From assembly GCA_022823085.1 (NCBI GenBank), contig JAJDXV010000171.1, positions 1 to 57,827 on the forward strand: a stretch of 57,827 bases of DNA, written 5' to 3'. Of this stretch, positions 34,463 through 42,710 are shown one piece after another. The stretch comes from Candidatus Poribacteria bacterium (lineage in GTDB: Bacteria; Poribacteria; WGA-4E; WGA-3G). A program made the position numbers and the translations under genes. Within the stretch, counting starts at the first letter, position 1; each line of letters begins with the position of its first letter. The notes beneath the pieces are model-generated. The model had not been told where the DNA came from and ran no database searches. It worked only from the letters and a program-made list of their open reading frames with translations.

Positions 34463-34491
34463 TTGACAAAAATTCAGATTTCTGCTATTCT
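34463..34491 (+). promoter_or_regulatory. tRNA cluster promoter P1
   Basis: TTGACA (34463-34468), spacer 17 nt, TATTCT (34486-34491), about 93 nt upstream of tRNA-Gly. Confidence 0.6.
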
Positions 34492-34505
34492 AATGGAAAA
34501 TTAAT

Positions 34506-34534
34506 TTGACATTTAAAAGCAAATGTATTAAACT
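34506..34534 (+). promoter_or_regulatory. tRNA cluster promoter P2
   Basis: TTGACA (34506-34511), spacer 17 nt, TAAACT (34529-34534), 50 nt upstream of tRNA-Gly. Together with P1 it forms a tandem promoter pair. Confidence 0.55.
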
Positions 34535-34583
34535 ATATATGCTTTCAAAGGTGTAGAAGATTTTCTACACGAAAGTACAGGAT

Positions 34584-34658
34584 GCGGGAGTAGCTCAGTG
34601 GTAGAGCTCCACCTTGCCAAGGTGGAGGTCGCGAGTTCAAATCTCGTCTCCCGCTCCA
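34584..34658 (+). tRNA. tRNA-Gly (anticodon GCC)
   Basis: Acceptor GCGGGAG/CTCCCGC, D-arm TAGCTCAGTGGTAGAGC, anticodon loop TTGCCAA, T-arm GCGAGTTCAAATCTCGT; the genomic copy ends in CCA at 34656-34658. Confidence 0.97.
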
Positions 34659-34667
34659 TTTCTTTTT

Positions 34668-34742
34668 GGTGGCGTAGCCAAGTGGTAAGGCCAGGGCCTG
34701 CAAAGCTCTTATTCGTCGGTTCGATTCCGACCGCCACCTCCA
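34668..34742 (+). tRNA. tRNA-Cys (anticodon GCA)
   Basis: Acceptor GGTGGCG/CGCCACC, anticodon loop CTGCAAA, T-arm CGGTTCGATTCCG, discriminator T and encoded CCA at 34740-34742. Clustered 9 nt after tRNA-Gly. Confidence 0.96.
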
Positions 34743-34759
34743 CTATCTCTCTCCGATAC

Positions 34760-34833
34760 GGGTGGTTAGCTCAGGTGGCTAGAGCGTTTGCTTGACATGC
34801 AAGAGGTCACAGGTTCAAGTCCTGTACCACCCA
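34760..34833 (+). tRNA. tRNA-Val (anticodon GAC)
   Basis: Acceptor GGGTGGT/ACCACCC, D-arm TAGCTCAGGTGGCTAGAGC, anticodon loop TTGACAT, T-arm CAGGTTCAAGTCCTG, discriminator A. Unlike its two neighbours no CCA is encoded (followed by TCC), so CCA must be added by enzyme. Confidence 0.96.
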
Positions 34834-35024
34834 TCCTTCCAAAATTTCGACCCTGAACGACAAAAACGTAGCGGTTTCAACGTTGTGGCCTTTTAATTGG
34901 CATTTCCATTCGTATATGGTGTACAATTATTTCGTAAACGGTGTACGAAAAAAGACGTTAAGTCTATCAAGACCAATTTTTGAAACCTACACGAATTGAC
35001 ACACATATATGAGAGTGAACCGCA

Positions 35025-36812
35025 ATGCGTGAACCCAATCAACCCGAAGAATATTTACAACGCCTACGCCATTCGACCGCGCATATCATGGCGTATGCCG
35101 TCCAACAACTCTTTCCAGATGGCGAACGGACCGTTAAACTCGCGATCGGACCCCCGATCGAAAACGAGTTCTATTACGATATGGAGGTGCTGCGCCCGAT
35201 TACACCCGACGATTTTCCCGAAATCGAAAAGCACATGAAGGCGATGATTAAAACGAATGTGCCTTTTGAACAGGAGACCTGGACCTACGACGATGCCCGT
35301 CAATGGTTCGGCGAACGAGATCAAAAATTCAAACTCGAATTAATCGACGGGATATCCGACCGAGAAGTCAACGCAGGCGATGAAGGTGTCGCTGACGAAG
35401 GCGTATCTATCTATCACAACGGTGATTTCACGGACCTTTGCAAGGGACCGCACGTCGAAAAAACAAGCGAATGCCGCTATTTCAAACTGCTCCGCGTTTC
35501 TGGAGCCTATTGGCGCGGTGATAGCAATCGCGAGCAGTTGCAACGGATTTACGGCACCGCATGGGAGACCAAAGCCGACCTTCAGGCATACTTGACACAA
35601 CGCGAGGAAGCCGCTAAACGCGACCATCGGAAACTTGGACGCGAGCTAGAACTCTTCCAGATGCATCCCGAATCGCCGGGCAGCCCGTTTTGGCTACCGA
35701 AAGGCGCGCGCATCTATAACCTCTTGTCTGAAAAGGTACGGAAACTCTATCTCAGCGAAGGCTATCAGGAGGTGCGGACACCGCTCATTTACGATAGCAG
35801 CCTCTGGAAAACATCTGGGCATTGGGAACACTTCAAGGACGATATGTTCATGATTGAAGACGAAGATGGCGAAACGGCAAGTGCACTCAAACCGATGAAC
35901 TGTCCCGCACACATGCTGATTTACAAAAGTACACGCCATAGTTACCGAGACCTACCCTACCGCCTGTACGACCAAGGGGTACTGCATCGCAACGAAGCAA
36001 CAGGGACCCTCACCGGTTTATCGCGGGTCCGTCAGTTGTGTCAGGATGATGCACACAATTTCGTTACAGAGGACCAAATCGCCGATGAATATGAAAGCAT
36101 CCTCGGACTTTTCCAACGCATTTATGGCACCTTTGATCTGCCGTTCCGATGCGATTTGAGCACACGCAATCCAGAGAAGTTTATGGGCGATGTGGCGGTC
36201 TGGGATCGCGCAGAGGTAATACTTGAGGATGTGTTGAAAAACAATCAGATTGAGTATAGCGTTGATCCCGGCGAGGCGGCGTTTTACGGTCCTAAACTCG
36301 ATTTTCAGGTGCGAGATTCACTTAACCGCGATGTACAATGCGCCACCGTGCAACTCGATTTCCAACTTCCAGAACGGTTCGATCTCATCTACGTCGCACC
36401 CGACGGCTCCGAAAAACGTCCAGTAGTAATCCATCGCGCAATTTTGGGCAGCTTTGAACGCTTCATCGCAATGCTCATTGAGCATTATGCAGGTGCCTTC
36501 CCGACATGGCTCTCTCCCGTGCAGTGCGTTGTCATGACGATTAGCCAACGCTTTGTTGATTACAGCAAAGAGGTCGAACAACTTCTGTTGCAAAAAGGGT
36601 GTCGTGTTACATTAGATAACAGCGACGACAAGATCGGCGCAAAGATTCGCCAAGCCAGATTGCAACGTGTCCCGTATATGTTAATTATTGGTGGACGTGA
36701 GGAGGAGAGCCGCACCGTCAGTGTCCGGAGCCGAGATGAAGGCGACATCGGCGCAATGGCACTTGATACCTTCGTCGACAAACTTGTTCAGGAAGCCGAT
36801 TTAGATTTCTAA
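35025..36812 (+). CDS. thrS: Threonyl-tRNA synthetase lacking TGS domain
   Basis: A 595-residue class II synthetase. It begins directly at the second additional/editing domain: HSTAH at 16-20 and CKGPH at 139-143 provide the editing zinc-type residues. The catalytic core shows WLPKGARIYNLLSEKVRKLY (motif 1 region), MNCPAHM, YRLYDQGVLHRNEATGTLTG (motif 2 region) and PVVIHRAILGSFERFIAMLI (motif 3). The anticodon-binding domain follows (SRDEGDIGAMALDTFVDKLV). Compared with the roughly 640-aa E. coli enzyme, the N-terminal TGS domain of about 60 residues is absent. TGS-less forms occur in some lineages. It is located after three tRNA genes, none for Thr. Confidence 0.95.
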   Translation: MREPNQPEEYLQRLRHSTAHIMAYAVQQLFPDGERTVKLAIGPPIENEFYYDMEVLRPITPDDFPEIEKHMKAMIKTNVPFEQETWTYDDARQWFGERDQKFKLELIDGISDREVNAGDEGVADEGVSIYHNGDFTDLCKGPHVEKTSECRYFKLLRVSGAYWRGDSNREQLQRIYGTAWETKADLQAYLTQREEAAKRDHRKLGRELELFQMHPESPGSPFWLPKGARIYNLLSEKVRKLYLSEGYQEVRTPLIYDSSLWKTSGHWEHFKDDMFMIEDEDGETASALKPMNCPAHMLIYKSTRHSYRDLPYRLYDQGVLHRNEATGTLTGLSRVRQLCQDDAHNFVTEDQIADEYESILGLFQRIYGTFDLPFRCDLSTRNPEKFMGDVAVWDRAEVILEDVLKNNQIEYSVDPGEAAFYGPKLDFQVRDSLNRDVQCATVQLDFQLPERFDLIYVAPDGSEKRPVVIHRAILGSFERFIAMLIEHYAGAFPTWLSPVQCVVMTISQRFVDYSKEVEQLLLQKGCRVTLDNSDDKIGAKIRQARLQRVPYMLIIGGREEESRTVSVRSRDEGDIGAMALDTFVDKLVQEADLDF

Positions 36813-36817
36813 CAGTG

Positions 36818-36947
36818 AGTTATCAGTTGTCAGGCTTCGGTTTTCGGTTAAGACATGGCATCGGGGTGTTTTTGCTTGGGTGTTTCTGCGTATTTCCTGT
36901 TACTGCCACAAGAAACCTCTTCAACTGATAACTGACAACCGATAACT
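36818..36947. repeat. Inverted repeat with ATAACTGA-type direct repeats
   Basis: AGTTATCAGTTGTCAG (36818-36833) pairs with CTGACAACCGATAACT (36932-36947) at 15 of 16 positions. The right arm continues as short direct repeats of CTGATAACT. It sits between thrS and the LpoB-like gene. Confidence 0.5.
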
Positions 36948-36975
36948 GATAACTACAAAAAAAGGAGCGTATCCC

Positions 36976-37611
36976 ATGGACAAAATTTTGACGGTTCCGA
37001 AATCCGTCCTGTATAGACTGACAATTTATATCTTTCTCGTCGGAATAATAGCTTTTAGCGGTTGCAGTGCTTCAAAGCAGGTCACCCGTGTCGATACCGA
37101 CACCACGATTGACCTGTCCGGACGCTGGAACGATACAGATTCGCGTATGGTGGCAGATGAGATTATCGGCGATTGTCTGAACCACCCCTGGATCAATAAC
37201 CACGGAATAAGTACCGGTGATAAACCTGCTGTAATTGTCGGGGGCATCCGCAATAAAAGCATGGAGCATATCGCTGTCGCTACATTCATCTCTGATATTG
37301 AGCGTGCCTTTATCAATTCCGGGAAAGTTCGGACCGTCGCGAGTTCAAATGAACGTGGCGAAATTCGCGAAGAGCGAGCAGATCAGGGCGAATTTGCTTC
37401 ACTTGAAACCGTTAAACAGATGGGCCGCGAACTCGGTGCCGATTATATGATGACCGGTGAAATAAATACCATTGAAGATCGCGAGGGCGGCGATCAGGTC
37501 GTCTTCTATCAAACCGACCTTACACTGACAAACATCGAAACCAACGAGAAAGTTTGGATCGGTCAGAAAAAAATCAAGAAATTTATCGGACGAAGCAAGT
37601 TTAAAATGTAG
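36976..37611 (+). CDS. LpoB-like lipoprotein (penicillin-binding protein activator)
   Basis: A 211-residue lipoprotein: signal with lipobox (IFLVGIIAFSGC, Cys near residue 31), then DTDTTIDLSGRWNDTDSRMV and the LpoB-type mixed domain (IVGGIRNKSMEHIAVATFIS, VKQMGRELGADYMMTGEINT, KVWIGQKKIKKF). LpoB activates PBP1b in peptidoglycan synthesis; length equals that of E. coli LpoB (213 aa). AGGAG at 9 nt upstream. It precedes the COG3014-type lipoprotein, a known neighbourhood. Confidence 0.87.
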   Translation: MDKILTVPKSVLYRLTIYIFLVGIIAFSGCSASKQVTRVDTDTTIDLSGRWNDTDSRMVADEIIGDCLNHPWINNHGISTGDKPAVIVGGIRNKSMEHIAVATFISDIERAFINSGKVRTVASSNERGEIREERADQGEFASLETVKQMGRELGADYMMTGEINTIEDREGGDQVVFYQTDLTLTNIETNEKVWIGQKKIKKFIGRSKFKM

Positions 37612-37685
37612 AACATTCTCAAAGCATCTGTTTGGACGGGTCTCCGTGCCCGTCCACGCCTATTTTTTTCAATCTACGGAGGCAA

Positions 37686-39026
37686 ATGATTAAAACACTC
37701 CCCTTTCTGCTTACTATTTTTTTCTTCATAGGGTGTGCCAGTTATAAGTTTCAAGAGATCGGAGGCGCATTGGAAACAGGCAAACCAGAGGATGCCTACA
37801 CCTATCTTCAGAAACATGCCCCGAAAAAGCCAGATATCCCTTACCAGTTTGAACTCGGACTGGTCGCCCATTACGCCAACCACTTCGCGGAAAGCAATCA
37901 GGCATTTGATATAGCAGGAGACATCACAGAGGACCGATATACCAAAAGTCTTACAATAGAGGCGAGTTCACTGGTTACCACCGATAAATTACGTCCTTAT
38001 TCCGGTACCCAGTACGAACGACTTTTAAGCCATTATTATCGCGCGCTCAACTACGTCTACCTCAATCAATTAGACGGCGCATTAATAGAATGTCGCCGTG
38101 CTACAGCTTTAATTAACTACTTCAAAGGTGAAGACGAGCAGTACGATTTCTTCGGAGCCGCATTCCTTGCACACTTTTCAGGTATATTATTTGAAGCCGC
38201 GGGCGAGTGGAACGATGCGTTGATCTCTTACAAGCAAGCAGCAGCGTATTATAAAAACGCAGCAGAGAAAACAGGTGTGAACACACCAGAGGATATTGGA
38301 TACGCACTCCTCCGATTGACACGCAGACTCGGTTTTGCTGATGAATTTGAACGTTACCGAAACGAATATAGAGAGCCACCTGAACACCGTGAAAACTATG
38401 GTGAACTGATCCTCTTTTACGAAAGCGGCTACGTTCCACCGAAGACAGAAACGGCTTTGATGTTCCCTATCCTTAAGACAGACAAGGTGGACGATGCTGA
38501 AAAATTCGTACCGACACTGATAACACGCGAGGGAGCCGTCTATGAAGAGGTGAAGTTGGAATATCTTCTACGCATCGCGATGCCGACGATTGATTCTCAC
38601 CGTCCCCGTTTTTCAGGGATCCGTGTAGCAGTAGACAGCAATCAAGAAACCCGTGGTGTGCTTGTCGAAGATGTAGAAAACATCGCAATTGAAACCTTTA
38701 ATAAAGAACGTCCTATTATCCTTTTCCGAACGTTACTGCGTGGTGTCGGAAAATACCTGCTTTTCCGACAAGCAAACAAGAAAAACGAAGCTTTAGGCAT
38801 CCTTGCGAACCTCGCTGGTGTTGTCACTGAGCAGGCGGACACGCGTTCTTGGCAGACGCTACCGAACCAGATTTTTATCGTGCGGATGCCGCTCCCCGAA
38901 GGTACACACACGCTCAACCTCTCCTTTTTGGACGCGAACGGACAGGTCCACGGAAGTCAGCCCGTACCAGATATTAGGATTAACCCGAACCAGATAACCT
39001 TTTGGAATCATCGAACTTATGAATGA
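37686..39026 (+). CDS. COG3014-family lipoprotein, TPR-like
   Basis: A 446-residue lipoprotein, start ATG at 37686 with GGAGG upstream (a frame extends 18 codons earlier without a ribosome-binding site). Signal MIKTLPFLLTIFFFIGC, lipobox F-I-G-C. Residues about 25-250 have helical repeat features (ALNYVYLNQLDGALIECRRA, ALISYKQAAAYYKNAAEKTG), consistent with tetratricopeptide-like repeats. The second half contains strand-rich IPD-type sequences ending LNLSFLDANGQVHGSQPV. It is in a predicted operon with the LpoB-like gene, a pairing seen in other Gram-negative genomes, suggesting a role in the cell-wall complex. Confidence 0.83.
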   Translation: MIKTLPFLLTIFFFIGCASYKFQEIGGALETGKPEDAYTYLQKHAPKKPDIPYQFELGLVAHYANHFAESNQAFDIAGDITEDRYTKSLTIEASSLVTTDKLRPYSGTQYERLLSHYYRALNYVYLNQLDGALIECRRATALINYFKGEDEQYDFFGAAFLAHFSGILFEAAGEWNDALISYKQAAAYYKNAAEKTGVNTPEDIGYALLRLTRRLGFADEFERYRNEYREPPEHRENYGELILFYESGYVPPKTETALMFPILKTDKVDDAEKFVPTLITREGAVYEEVKLEYLLRIAMPTIDSHRPRFSGIRVAVDSNQETRGVLVEDVENIAIETFNKERPIILFRTLLRGVGKYLLFRQANKKNEALGILANLAGVVTEQADTRSWQTLPNQIFIVRMPLPEGTHTLNLSFLDANGQVHGSQPVPDIRINPNQITFWNHRTYE

Positions 39027-39203
39027 CCCTCTTTACCTTCGCGAGGTTTACAACTGTATCTTTTTCTCAATTTTTAATGCCTTCCATTCCAGGCGTACTT
39101 AACGAGATTTGAAACAGTATTTTCGCGAAGGGACCGCTAAAGCATATCAGAAACCGTTGCGGAATGTAATGGCGCAACGAACAATGGCCAATTATTAAAA
39201 AAT

Positions 39204-40364
39204 ATGGAACGTATCTATCTTGATTACAACGCCACAACACCGCTGCGTCCCGAAGTCCGGGACGCGATGATGCCGTATCTCACTGAAGCATTCGGCAACG
39301 GCTCCAGTATCCACGCCTACGGGCGCGAGGCACGCACCGCCATCGACACCGCACGCGAACGGGTCGCGGAACTCATCGGTGCCAAGAGTCCAAGCGAAAT
39401 CGTCTTCACAGGAAGCGGCACCGAGGCAGATAACCACGCCATCAAAGGGCTAACCGAACTGCAAAAAAGCCGCGGTAAAGGAAATCACATCATCACCTCG
39501 TCTGTGGAGCATCACGCCGTTTTGCATACCTGCCACTATCTGGAGCAACGCGGTTTTGAAATAACCTATCTCCCTGTGGATAGACACGGTCGGGTGCGCG
39601 TTGAACAACTCCGTGATGCCATCCGGGACACAACGGTGTTAATCTCCATCATGCACGTCAACAACGAGAACGGCACGATCCAACCGCTTGCGGAGATCTG
39701 TGAAATCGCACAAGAACACGAGACCCCTTTCCATACGGATGCCGTGCAGTCAATCGGTAAATTGGAAATGGACGTTCAGGCACTCGGTGTGAACCTGCTT
39801 TCACTCTCCGGACACAAAATTTACGCCCCGAAAGGGATCGGTGTCCTCTATATCCGCCGCGGCACGCGATTGGCGAACCTCGTCCACGGGGGCGCACACG
39901 AGCGGAACCGGCGCGCTGGATCCGAAAACGTTCCCGCTATCGTTGGACTCGGCATCGCTGCCGAACTTGCGAAACAGGAACAGGACACTTACGCAGCGCA
40001 TCTTGACTCCTTAACGCAACGACTCCGCGAAGGCTTAAATACACATATTGATCGGCTACACTACAATGGACATCCCGAACACTGTGCACCCGGGACCCTT
40101 AACGTCTCCTTTGAGGATGTCGAGGGCGAAAGTCTCATCTTACGATTGGATATGGAGGGTATCTGTGTCTCAACCGGTTCTGCGTGTACCTCTGGTTCTA
40201 TGGAGCCGTCGCATGTGCTCGCAGCACTCGGCCTACCCCCGCGCTTGGCACAAGGCACCGTCCGTTTCTCCTTGGGGCGGAACACAACCGAAGCAGAGAT
40301 TGATGCAGTGATCGCCAAGTTACCCAAAGTCATCCAACAGATGCGCACCCTGTATAGAGGATAG
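39204..40364 (+). CDS. Cysteine desulfurase (NifS/IscS-type)
   Basis: A 386-residue PLP enzyme that mobilises sulfur from cysteine for Fe-S clusters or thiolation. The N-terminus (MERIYLDYNATTPLRPEVRD) and EIVFTGSGTEADNHAI are family signatures. The PLP lysine is in LSGHKIYAPKGIGVLYIRRG and the persulfide Cys in CVSTGSACTSGSMEPSHVL. No IscU or SufU scaffold follows; only an HTH gene 4 nt after. Confidence 0.93.
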   Translation: MERIYLDYNATTPLRPEVRDAMMPYLTEAFGNGSSIHAYGREARTAIDTARERVAELIGAKSPSEIVFTGSGTEADNHAIKGLTELQKSRGKGNHIITSSVEHHAVLHTCHYLEQRGFEITYLPVDRHGRVRVEQLRDAIRDTTVLISIMHVNNENGTIQPLAEICEIAQEHETPFHTDAVQSIGKLEMDVQALGVNLLSLSGHKIYAPKGIGVLYIRRGTRLANLVHGGAHERNRRAGSENVPAIVGLGIAAELAKQEQDTYAAHLDSLTQRLREGLNTHIDRLHYNGHPEHCAPGTLNVSFEDVEGESLILRLDMEGICVSTGSACTSGSMEPSHVLAALGLPPRLAQGTVRFSLGRNTTEAEIDAVIAKLPKVIQQMRTLYRG

Positions 40365-40368
40365 AAAA

Positions 40369-40737
40369 ATGAATGAAGAAAAAATTGAAATTGAAAAAAG
40401 CAGCGGTAACATTTTCAGGGATTTGGAGATTCCGGACCCAGAGGAACACCTCGCAAAATGCCGTCTTGTCTTTATCATTGATAATATTATAACTAAACGT
40501 CAGCTCAGACGAAGCAGGGCCGCCAAGATCTTAGGCATTCGGAAATCTGAACTTTCCGACCTTTTAGACGGTCTGTTTTGTGACTTTTCGATGACTGACC
40601 TGTTTTCAATGCTCGAAAAGTTAAATCACGAGATTGAGATTGTCGTCCACCGAAGATCTGCTGATACCCTACCCACAAAATCCCATATCTCAACTTCTGC
40701 TGACAACCTACAAAGGGATTCCGTTACTGGTACTTAA
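40369..40737 (+). CDS. XRE-type HTH protein (COG5606-like), orphan
   Basis: A 122-residue protein with a helix-turn-helix of the HTH_37 type: LRRSRAAKILGIRKSELSDL with LDGLFCDFSMTDLFSMLEKL. Typically the antitoxin of a RelE/HigB-like toxin gene; here no such gene flanks it (upstream is the desulfurase, 4 nt). It may have lost the toxin or act as a regulator of the desulfurase. A terminator hairpin follows. Confidence 0.7.
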   Translation: MNEEKIEIEKSSGNIFRDLEIPDPEEHLAKCRLVFIIDNIITKRQLRRSRAAKILGIRKSELSDLLDGLFCDFSMTDLFSMLEKLNHEIEIVVHRRSADTLPTKSHISTSADNLQRDSVTGT

Positions 40738-40758
40738 TGTAGGAACGCCGAAAAATAG

Positions 40759-40788
40759 CCCGTTTTTGTGCAGTTCAAAAACGGGTTT
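40759..40788 (+). terminator. Rho-independent-like terminator after XRE gene
   Basis: CCCGTTTTTG (40759-40768) pairs with CAAAAACGGG (40776-40785), a perfect 10-bp stem with a 7-nt loop, followed by TTTGT. Confidence 0.65.
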
Positions 40789-40898
40789 GTCCCTTTCCGT
40801 GCAGTTAATCCGCATATTACCTGCAAATTCAACGTTTTAGCGTTGGCACGGAATTTGCTGCTACCTCCACAATAGTTATTTTTCGGAGGTAATAACAA

Positions 40899-42371
40899 AT
40901 GGGTGCGAAAAGAACTTCAAGTGCTCTCACGGTTTCCCTGGCACTTCACCTCGTTGTGGTGTTCGTTACGGGTATCTATCTAATCACGCAGACACCAAAA
41001 TTCCAAGAATTCATAGGTGTCGAAGTGCTCCAACGCAAAGTACCACCGGGACCTAAAGTACAGAAACCCATCGTCAAATCTATTACGAAACCGAAGCTTC
41101 CGGTGAGAAATACTGTTGTCCAACAGATTCAGTTACCGCCTCGTGTAACCGCTGTGTTTCTTGACAAGCTCGTTTTCCAACCGCGAACGGTGCTTGAAAT
41201 TCCAAAACAGATTATTAAGGTTAATCCACCAATTGACCCAAATCTGCTGAGAATCCTAACAGAGAAAAAAACCGTACCTACAGTCCTAACAGAGACAAAT
41301 TTAAGGGTTTCGGACGCTCCGGATGCCTTGGCGTTCTCCGCGCCTGTGGTAACCGCCCCTTCTGTCAAACTGGCGAACACGTATCGTGGTGTCGCAGGCA
41401 CTGCTGTGCAGGTGAAAGTCGCTTTTGAACGTCCACCCGGACTTACAATGGTAGAAAATGTCGGTGCCGCGCGTGAAGCACTCAGCGATGTTGTTGAAAA
41501 CATTGTCCTCGGTAATAACGAAGTACTGCCACTGCCAAAAGGCGACCCTGGTGGACGCGTCATCGGTAGAGGTAAGGACATTCGCGGTGTCCTTCGGTTC
41601 ACACGGATTCGTCACAGTCTCTCTGACTGGTGGGCAGATACTTCGGCTCTCAATGCCTTAGCGAACTGGCTCAACGAGCGCACTAAAATCAAAACCGATA
41701 TGAACGTTGAAGGCGGCGCAGTGAAACTCACCGATGCCAACCTCCTCCAAACACCACTTGTCTTCATGACAGGACACGATCCAGCCTTTGTTCGGAACCG
41801 TAATCTTGTCGGAAAAGGATATAGTGGCGGTAGAATGGATAGTCGTTTCAGTGAGGCTGAAGCGACGGGACTCCGTCGCTACCTCGTTGAAAAGGGCGGA
41901 TTCCTCGTCTTTGACGACTGCGGCGTGAACGCACCCGCACAGGCGATGGCGCGCCTCTTCCTCGCACAGATGCGTTATGTGATGCCTGAATATCAGGTCG
42001 AACGGATTTCCAACAATCATGAAGTTTACAACAACTTCTACGAAATGGGAGGCCCGCCTGTTGGCTTCGACATCTTCTGGTGGGGTACACGTCCACCCAA
42101 ACGGAACTACCTTGAAGGTGTTTCTGTCGGCAATAGGTTATCAGTTATTGTTGTCCGTCGCGATTACCTGTGCGCGATGGAGACAGTGAGTACCCCAACA
42201 CGCAGTGTACACTATTCTCCCGGTGTCTATCGTTTTATGACCAACGTCGTGGTGTACGCCTTAACACACGGTCAAATCTCCGATTATTCCGACTATATCC
42301 CCAAACACATCTTAGCCGAGAAGGAACTTCCGACACGTCCACCCCAAGCAGCAAGGGCCTCCGATTTCTGA
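40899..42371 (+). CDS. TonB-like N-terminus fused to DUF4159 domain
   Basis: A 490-residue protein, ATG preceded by GGAGG. Residues 1-30 hold one membrane segment (SLALHLVVVFVTGIYLI), then a Pro/Lys-rich linker at about 35-75 (KVPPGPKVQKPIVKSITKPK), resembling a TonB-type N-terminus. The rest is a DUF4159 domain, from about 225: RGVLRFTRIRHSLSDWWADT, PLVFMTGHDPAF and LVEKGGFLVFDDCG. DUF4159 domains have a gatase-like fold and often accompany MoxR/VWA gene sets. There is no such set here. Combined architecture suggests a periplasm-exposed protein coupled to the envelope. Confidence 0.78.
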   Translation: MGAKRTSSALTVSLALHLVVVFVTGIYLITQTPKFQEFIGVEVLQRKVPPGPKVQKPIVKSITKPKLPVRNTVVQQIQLPPRVTAVFLDKLVFQPRTVLEIPKQIIKVNPPIDPNLLRILTEKKTVPTVLTETNLRVSDAPDALAFSAPVVTAPSVKLANTYRGVAGTAVQVKVAFERPPGLTMVENVGAAREALSDVVENIVLGNNEVLPLPKGDPGGRVIGRGKDIRGVLRFTRIRHSLSDWWADTSALNALANWLNERTKIKTDMNVEGGAVKLTDANLLQTPLVFMTGHDPAFVRNRNLVGKGYSGGRMDSRFSEAEATGLRRYLVEKGGFLVFDDCGVNAPAQAMARLFLAQMRYVMPEYQVERISNNHEVYNNFYEMGGPPVGFDIFWWGTRPPKRNYLEGVSVGNRLSVIVVRRDYLCAMETVSTPTRSVHYSPGVYRFMTNVVVYALTHGQISDYSDYIPKHILAEKELPTRPPQAARASDF

Positions 42372-42416
42372 ACCACTTCTTCGCGTAACCCTCTTTTGAA
42401 AACTGAATCTTTCCTA

Positions 42417-42444
42417 TTGACAAAAAAGGTAAATCCTATAAAAT
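42417..42444 (+). promoter_or_regulatory. Promoter for the tandem Ldh genes
   Basis: TTGACA (42417-42422), spacer 16 nt, TAAAAT (42439-42444). A MITE lies between it and the first Ldh gene. Confidence 0.55.
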
Positions 42445-42487
42445 AAGATACACAGTTTCGGGTATCTATCAGACAACTAATGGAAAT

Positions 42488-42609
42488 CAGGACTTACGCA
42501 TGATGCTCTTTTGTACCACAAACTTCATAGTTTGTGCCATCACAACGCTCGGTTTTCCGAGAAATCTCATCTAACAGAACAGACCACAGTCAAAATTGCG
42601 TAAGTCCTG
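42488..42609. mobile_element. 122-bp MITE with 13-bp terminal inverted repeats
   Basis: CAGGACTTACGCA (42488-42500) and its exact reverse complement TGCGTAAGTCCTG (42597-42609) border a noncoding unit. It includes an internal hairpin (CACAAACT-TCAT-AGTTTGTG, 42517-42536). The G-G-A-C-T-T-A-C-G-C-A end resembles termini of insertion-sequence families in other bacteria, so a non-autonomous IS derivative is likely. No clear target duplication was recognised. Confidence 0.7.
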
Positions 42610-42710
42610 TTCATATCAGAAACCCAACAGGTCCCTAAACCTGTCGCGAATTGACCAGAAACCTGCCCGTAACGAAATGGAGGGCAGCCCAGGAGGCCAT
42701 AAATTAAAAA

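Noticed and set aside
34834..35024. T-box or other riboswitch upstream of thrS
   Set aside because: No T-box consensus or terminator/antiterminator pair seen; only a short GGTGTAC repeat.
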